This document shows positions 7,416 to 9,593 of a stretch of DNA of 9,593 nt, piece after piece. The position numbers and the translations under genes were made by a program. The notes under the pieces were generated by a model. It made no database searches. It had not been told where the DNA came from and saw only the letters and a program-made list of their open reading frames with translations. This stretch comes from Chthoniobacterales bacterium (GTDB taxonomy: Bacteria; Verrucomicrobiota; Verrucomicrobiia; Chthoniobacterales; UBA10450), in contig JACCXA010000054.1 of the NCBI GenBank assembly GCA_013697365.1, positions 1-9,593 of the forward strand, read 5' to 3'. Positions within the stretch are counted from its first letter, which is position 1, and every line of letters begins with the position of its first letter.

Positions 7416-8798
7416 GTGGCTCAGCCTGATAAACTTTTCGGCACCGACGGCGTGCGCGGTGTGGCGAACGTGGAACCTGTGACGGCTGAGACGGCGCTCA
7501 AGCTGGGGCGCGCAGCTGCGCATGTCTTTACGCAACTCAATCCGCGCGAGAATGCGGCCGGCACGCGTCCGAAAATCGTCCTGGGAAAGGACACGCGGCT
7601 TTCCGGTTACATGCTCGAGAACGCGCTTGTCGCGGGCATCACCTCGCTTGGCGTCGATGTGCTCGTGATCGGGCCGTTGCCGACGCCGGGCGTCGCTTAC
7701 ATCACGCGCTCGTTGCGGGCTGATGCGGGCATTGTCCTCTCCGCTTCCCATAATTCCTACGAGGATAACGGGATCAAATTCTTCCGGCACGACGGCTACA
7801 AGCTGGACGACAAGATCGAACAGCAGATCGAGCAGTTGGTCTTTACGGGCGAGATTGATTCGGTCCGGCCCACGGCGGGCAAGATTGGGCGCGCGACACG
7901 CATCGACGATGCACTGGGACGGTATGTGGAGTTTGCGAAGGCAAGTTTCCCGCGCGGGATGTCTTTGGAGAAGATGCGGATCGCAGTCGATGTGGCGAAC
8001 GGCGCCGGCTACAAATCGACGCCCTGTATTTTGCGCGAGCTCGGGGCGGATCTCATCGTCGAGCACAACGAGCCTGACGGGACCAACATCAACAAAAAGT
8101 GCGGTAGCACTCATCCCGCGGAGATTCAGCGCATCGTAAAGGAAAGCAGCGCGCAGATCGGCATTTCGAACGATGGCGATGCCGACCGAGTCTTGCTTTG
8201 TGATGAGAACGGCGAGGTCGTGGATGGCGACGAAATTCTGGCCATCGCGTCGCTCGATCTTTTGGGGTCGCAGCAATTGCGCGAAAACACGCTCGTGGCC
8301 ACGGTCATGAGCAACTTCGGGTTGGACGAGGCGCTCGCGAGCGCTGGAGGGAAGGTGCTGCGGACCAAGGTGGGCGATCGCTATGTGATTGAAGAAATGG
8401 TGCGGCGCGATCTCAACCTCGGCGGCGAGCAAAGCGGCCATATGATCTTTCGCGACTTCAGCACGACCGGTGACGGGATCGTAAGCGCGCTGCAGATCCT
8501 CCGGATCATGCGCGCGACCGGTAAACCGTTGAGCGAATTGAAGCTTTGCCTGAAAAAATATCCGCAGGCGCAGCGCAATCTGCGCGTAAAAGAAAAGCCG
8601 CCGCTGGGCGAGATGCCGGCTGTGATGAAGCTGGTGGGCGAGGCCGAAAAAGAGCTGTCCGGGAAAGGGCGTGTCCTACTGCGTTACTCTGGCACGGAAC
8701 CGAAGATCCGATTACTGATTGAAGGTCGCGAATTTGCGCAGATCGACCGGCAGGCGAACCGGATCGCGGCTGCGATCCAGAGCGAGATCGGGATGTAA
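7416..8798 (+). CDS. glmM: Phosphoglucosamine mutase GlmM
   Basis: GlmM converts glucosamine-6-phosphate to glucosamine-1-phosphate in the cytoplasm, a step toward UDP-GlcNAc for peptidoglycan and other amino-sugar polymers. The 460-aa product has every alpha-D-phosphohexomutase landmark: the N-terminal KLFGTDGVRG (6-15), the catalytic serine loop SASHNSYEDNGIKFF (109-123, phosphoserine Ser111), the magnesium loop DGDADR (253-258), the sugar-recognition loop GEQSGH (337-342) and the phosphate-binding loop RYSGTEPKIR (423-432). The length is normal for the family. The start is a GTG at 7416, which places GTDGVRG at the expected distance from the N-terminus; no Shine-Dalgarno site is visible. 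The 89-bp gap before it contains two small hairpins (GCGGT/ACCGC at 7327-7339 and CGATT/AATCG at 7376-7389), neither followed by a T-run. Activation needs phosphorylation of Ser111. Confidence 0.97.
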   Translation: MAQPDKLFGTDGVRGVANVEPVTAETALKLGRAAAHVFTQLNPRENAAGTRPKIVLGKDTRLSGYMLENALVAGITSLGVDVLVIGPLPTPGVAYITRSLRADAGIVLSASHNSYEDNGIKFFRHDGYKLDDKIEQQIEQLVFTGEIDSVRPTAGKIGRATRIDDALGRYVEFAKASFPRGMSLEKMRIAVDVANGAGYKSTPCILRELGADLIVEHNEPDGTNINKKCGSTHPAEIQRIVKESSAQIGISNDGDADRVLLCDENGEVVDGDEILAIASLDLLGSQQLRENTLVATVMSNFGLDEALASAGGKVLRTKVGDRYVIEEMVRRDLNLGGEQSGHMIFRDFSTTGDGIVSALQILRIMRATGKPLSELKLCLKKYPQAQRNLRVKEKPPLGEMPAVMKLVGEAEKELSGKGRVLLRYSGTEPKIRLLIEGREFAQIDRQANRIAAAIQSEIGM

Positions 8799-8802
8799 TC
8801 CG

Positions 8803-8880
8803 GAATCCATCAAACCAGGATGGGAGTCATATGATTTTCGTTTTCTCCCGGCTTCCTGGTTTCCAGATTCATCTTTTTTT
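8803..8880 (+). terminator. Imperfect hairpin plus T-run between glmM and scpB (possible terminator or repeat)
   Basis: Nested inverted segments fold this gap: GAATC (8803-8807) with GATTC (8866-8870), AAACCAGGA (8812-8820) with TCCTGGTTT (8854-8862), and GGGAG (8822-8826) with CTCCC (8845-8849), leaving an 18-base AT-rich loop. Seven T residues (8874-8880) follow and touch the scpB start codon. The arrangement resembles an intrinsic terminator for glmM, but the stem is interrupted by internal loops. It could instead be a dispersed palindromic repeat. Confidence 0.45.
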
Positions 8881-9570
8881 ATGACTTTATCCCGCGTCCT
8901 CGAAGCATTGCTTTTCAGTGCGCAAAAACCGCTCACGACGCGCGAATTGTTGGCCGCGATCAAGGGAGGTGGAGGCGAGGACGCGCTTGCGCCTAACGAG
9001 TTTACGAAGGCGAACGAAGCCGAGATCGCGGCAGCCTTGGAAGGTCTGAAAATTGAATTCATCGCGGAAGGCCGCGCCTTTCAGCTGGTCGAGAAGGCGG
9101 ATGGCTGGCAGCTCGCGAGCGATCCAGCTTATGCGCCGTGGGTGCGACACCTTTTCCCCCCGGCCAAGCCGGCGCGAATGACCCCGCCTTCTCTCGAGAC
9201 CCTTGCGATCATTGCCTACCGGCAGCCCATCACTCGCGCGGATATTGAAGCGGTCCGTGGAGTGGCGGTGGATGGAGTTTTGCAAAGCTTGATGGAGCGC
9301 GGGCTGGTGAAGATCGGGGGGCGGGCGGAGGTGCCTGGGCGGCCGTTACTCTATGAGACGACGCAGTTTTTTCTCGATCACTTTGCGCTGCGGAATCTCG
9401 ACGAATTGCCGAATGCTGATGAGTTGCGCCGGAGATATCTGCCGACGGCGCCAGTGCCGGCAGTCCAACTGCCAGCGGCCGCGGACTCTGGAGAACTAGA
9501 CTCAAATGTCCTGGACCTTGCTGACGCGATGCCAGCCGGCGAAGAACCTCCGCCAGCGTCCTCTCCCTAG
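8881..9570 (+). CDS. scpB: Segregation and condensation protein B, ScpB
   Basis: ScpB is the dimeric winged-helix (kite) subunit that binds ScpA and, with SMC, forms the bacterial condensin that compacts and separates chromosomes. The 229-aa product starts MTLSRVLEALLFSAQKPLTTREL, typical of the first winged helix, and contains the diagnostic block SLETLAIIAYRQPITRADIE (104-123), then VLQSLMERGLVKIGGRAEVPGRP (133-155) and FFLDHFALRNLDELP (163-177). The tail from about 188 is a Pro/Ala- and acid-rich extension that is probably disordered, which is common in the family. The ATG at 8881 begins exactly at the conserved N-terminus; the frame is open back to 8719, but that part overlaps glmM and the hairpin. 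The start follows a T-run with no Shine-Dalgarno site. scpA, often adjacent, is not in the window. The last 23 bases after the stop hold nothing recognisable. Confidence 0.95.
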   Translation: MTLSRVLEALLFSAQKPLTTRELLAAIKGGGGEDALAPNEFTKANEAEIAAALEGLKIEFIAEGRAFQLVEKADGWQLASDPAYAPWVRHLFPPAKPARMTPPSLETLAIIAYRQPITRADIEAVRGVAVDGVLQSLMERGLVKIGGRAEVPGRPLLYETTQFFLDHFALRNLDELPNADELRRRYLPTAPVPAVQLPAAADSGELDSNVLDLADAMPAGEEPPPASSP

Positions 9571-9593
9571 AGACAAATTCGGCGGTCATAGCC

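Noticed and set aside
7380..8441. Minus-strand open frame (353 codons) opposite glmM
   Set aside because: It is fully antisense to an unmistakable glmM and shows no motif of its own.
8719..8880. N-terminal extension of scpB by 54 codons
   Set aside because: It overlaps glmM and the intergenic hairpin; the conserved ScpB N-terminus begins at the ATG at 8881.

Overview
This window is bacterial, GC-rich and densely coded, and it reads as ordinary chromosome rather than phage, plasmid or transposon. I infer a member of the Verrucomicrobiota, probably a soil relative of Chthoniobacter. The grounds are the long palindromic array of TTCGATG-type heptamers between two genes, a style of intergenic repeat I remember from that phylum, and the general lack of Shine-Dalgarno sites before start codons. 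No rRNA or protein marker in the window fixes the taxonomy.

Layout. A truncated minus-strand gene for an exported protein (144 to 1) diverges from the rest. All other genes are on the plus strand: a 68-aa basic protein of unknown function (258-464); a five-helix membrane protein with an LtaS/sulfatase-type alkaline-phosphatase-fold domain (490-2433); a sigma54-dependent NtrC-family response regulator (2554-3996); a GT-C (ArnT/PMT-like) membrane glycosyltransferase (4085-5818); a 92-bp inverted array of heptamers (5821-5912); a hexapeptide-repeat acyltransferase (5935-6510); a SAM methyltransferase (6526-7326); glmM, phosphoglucosamine mutase (7416-8798); and scpB, the condensin accessory subunit (8881-9570).

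How the genes may work together. The first half looks like a cell-envelope or surface-glycan neighbourhood. One enzyme could transfer or remove a phosphate-linked group outside the membrane, one could move sugar from a lipid carrier, one could acylate and one could methylate. GlmM supplies glucosamine-1-phosphate for UDP-GlcNAc, the precursor of peptidoglycan and amino-sugar glycans. The response regulator sits inside this group without a kinase, and a weak sigma54-like element lies before the first plus-strand gene, so a regulated envelope programme is possible but unproven. glmM and scpB are housekeeping genes and may simply be neighbours.

Three of the intergenic gaps hold hairpin-forming sequence of three different types (2455-2474, 5821-5912, 8803-8870). 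I found no tRNA, rRNA, CRISPR array, transposase, recombinase or recognisable defence system, and no convincing new multi-gene system. The most unusual items are the heptamer palindrome, the membrane sulfatase-like protein without a standard formylglycine motif, and the small basic protein before it.
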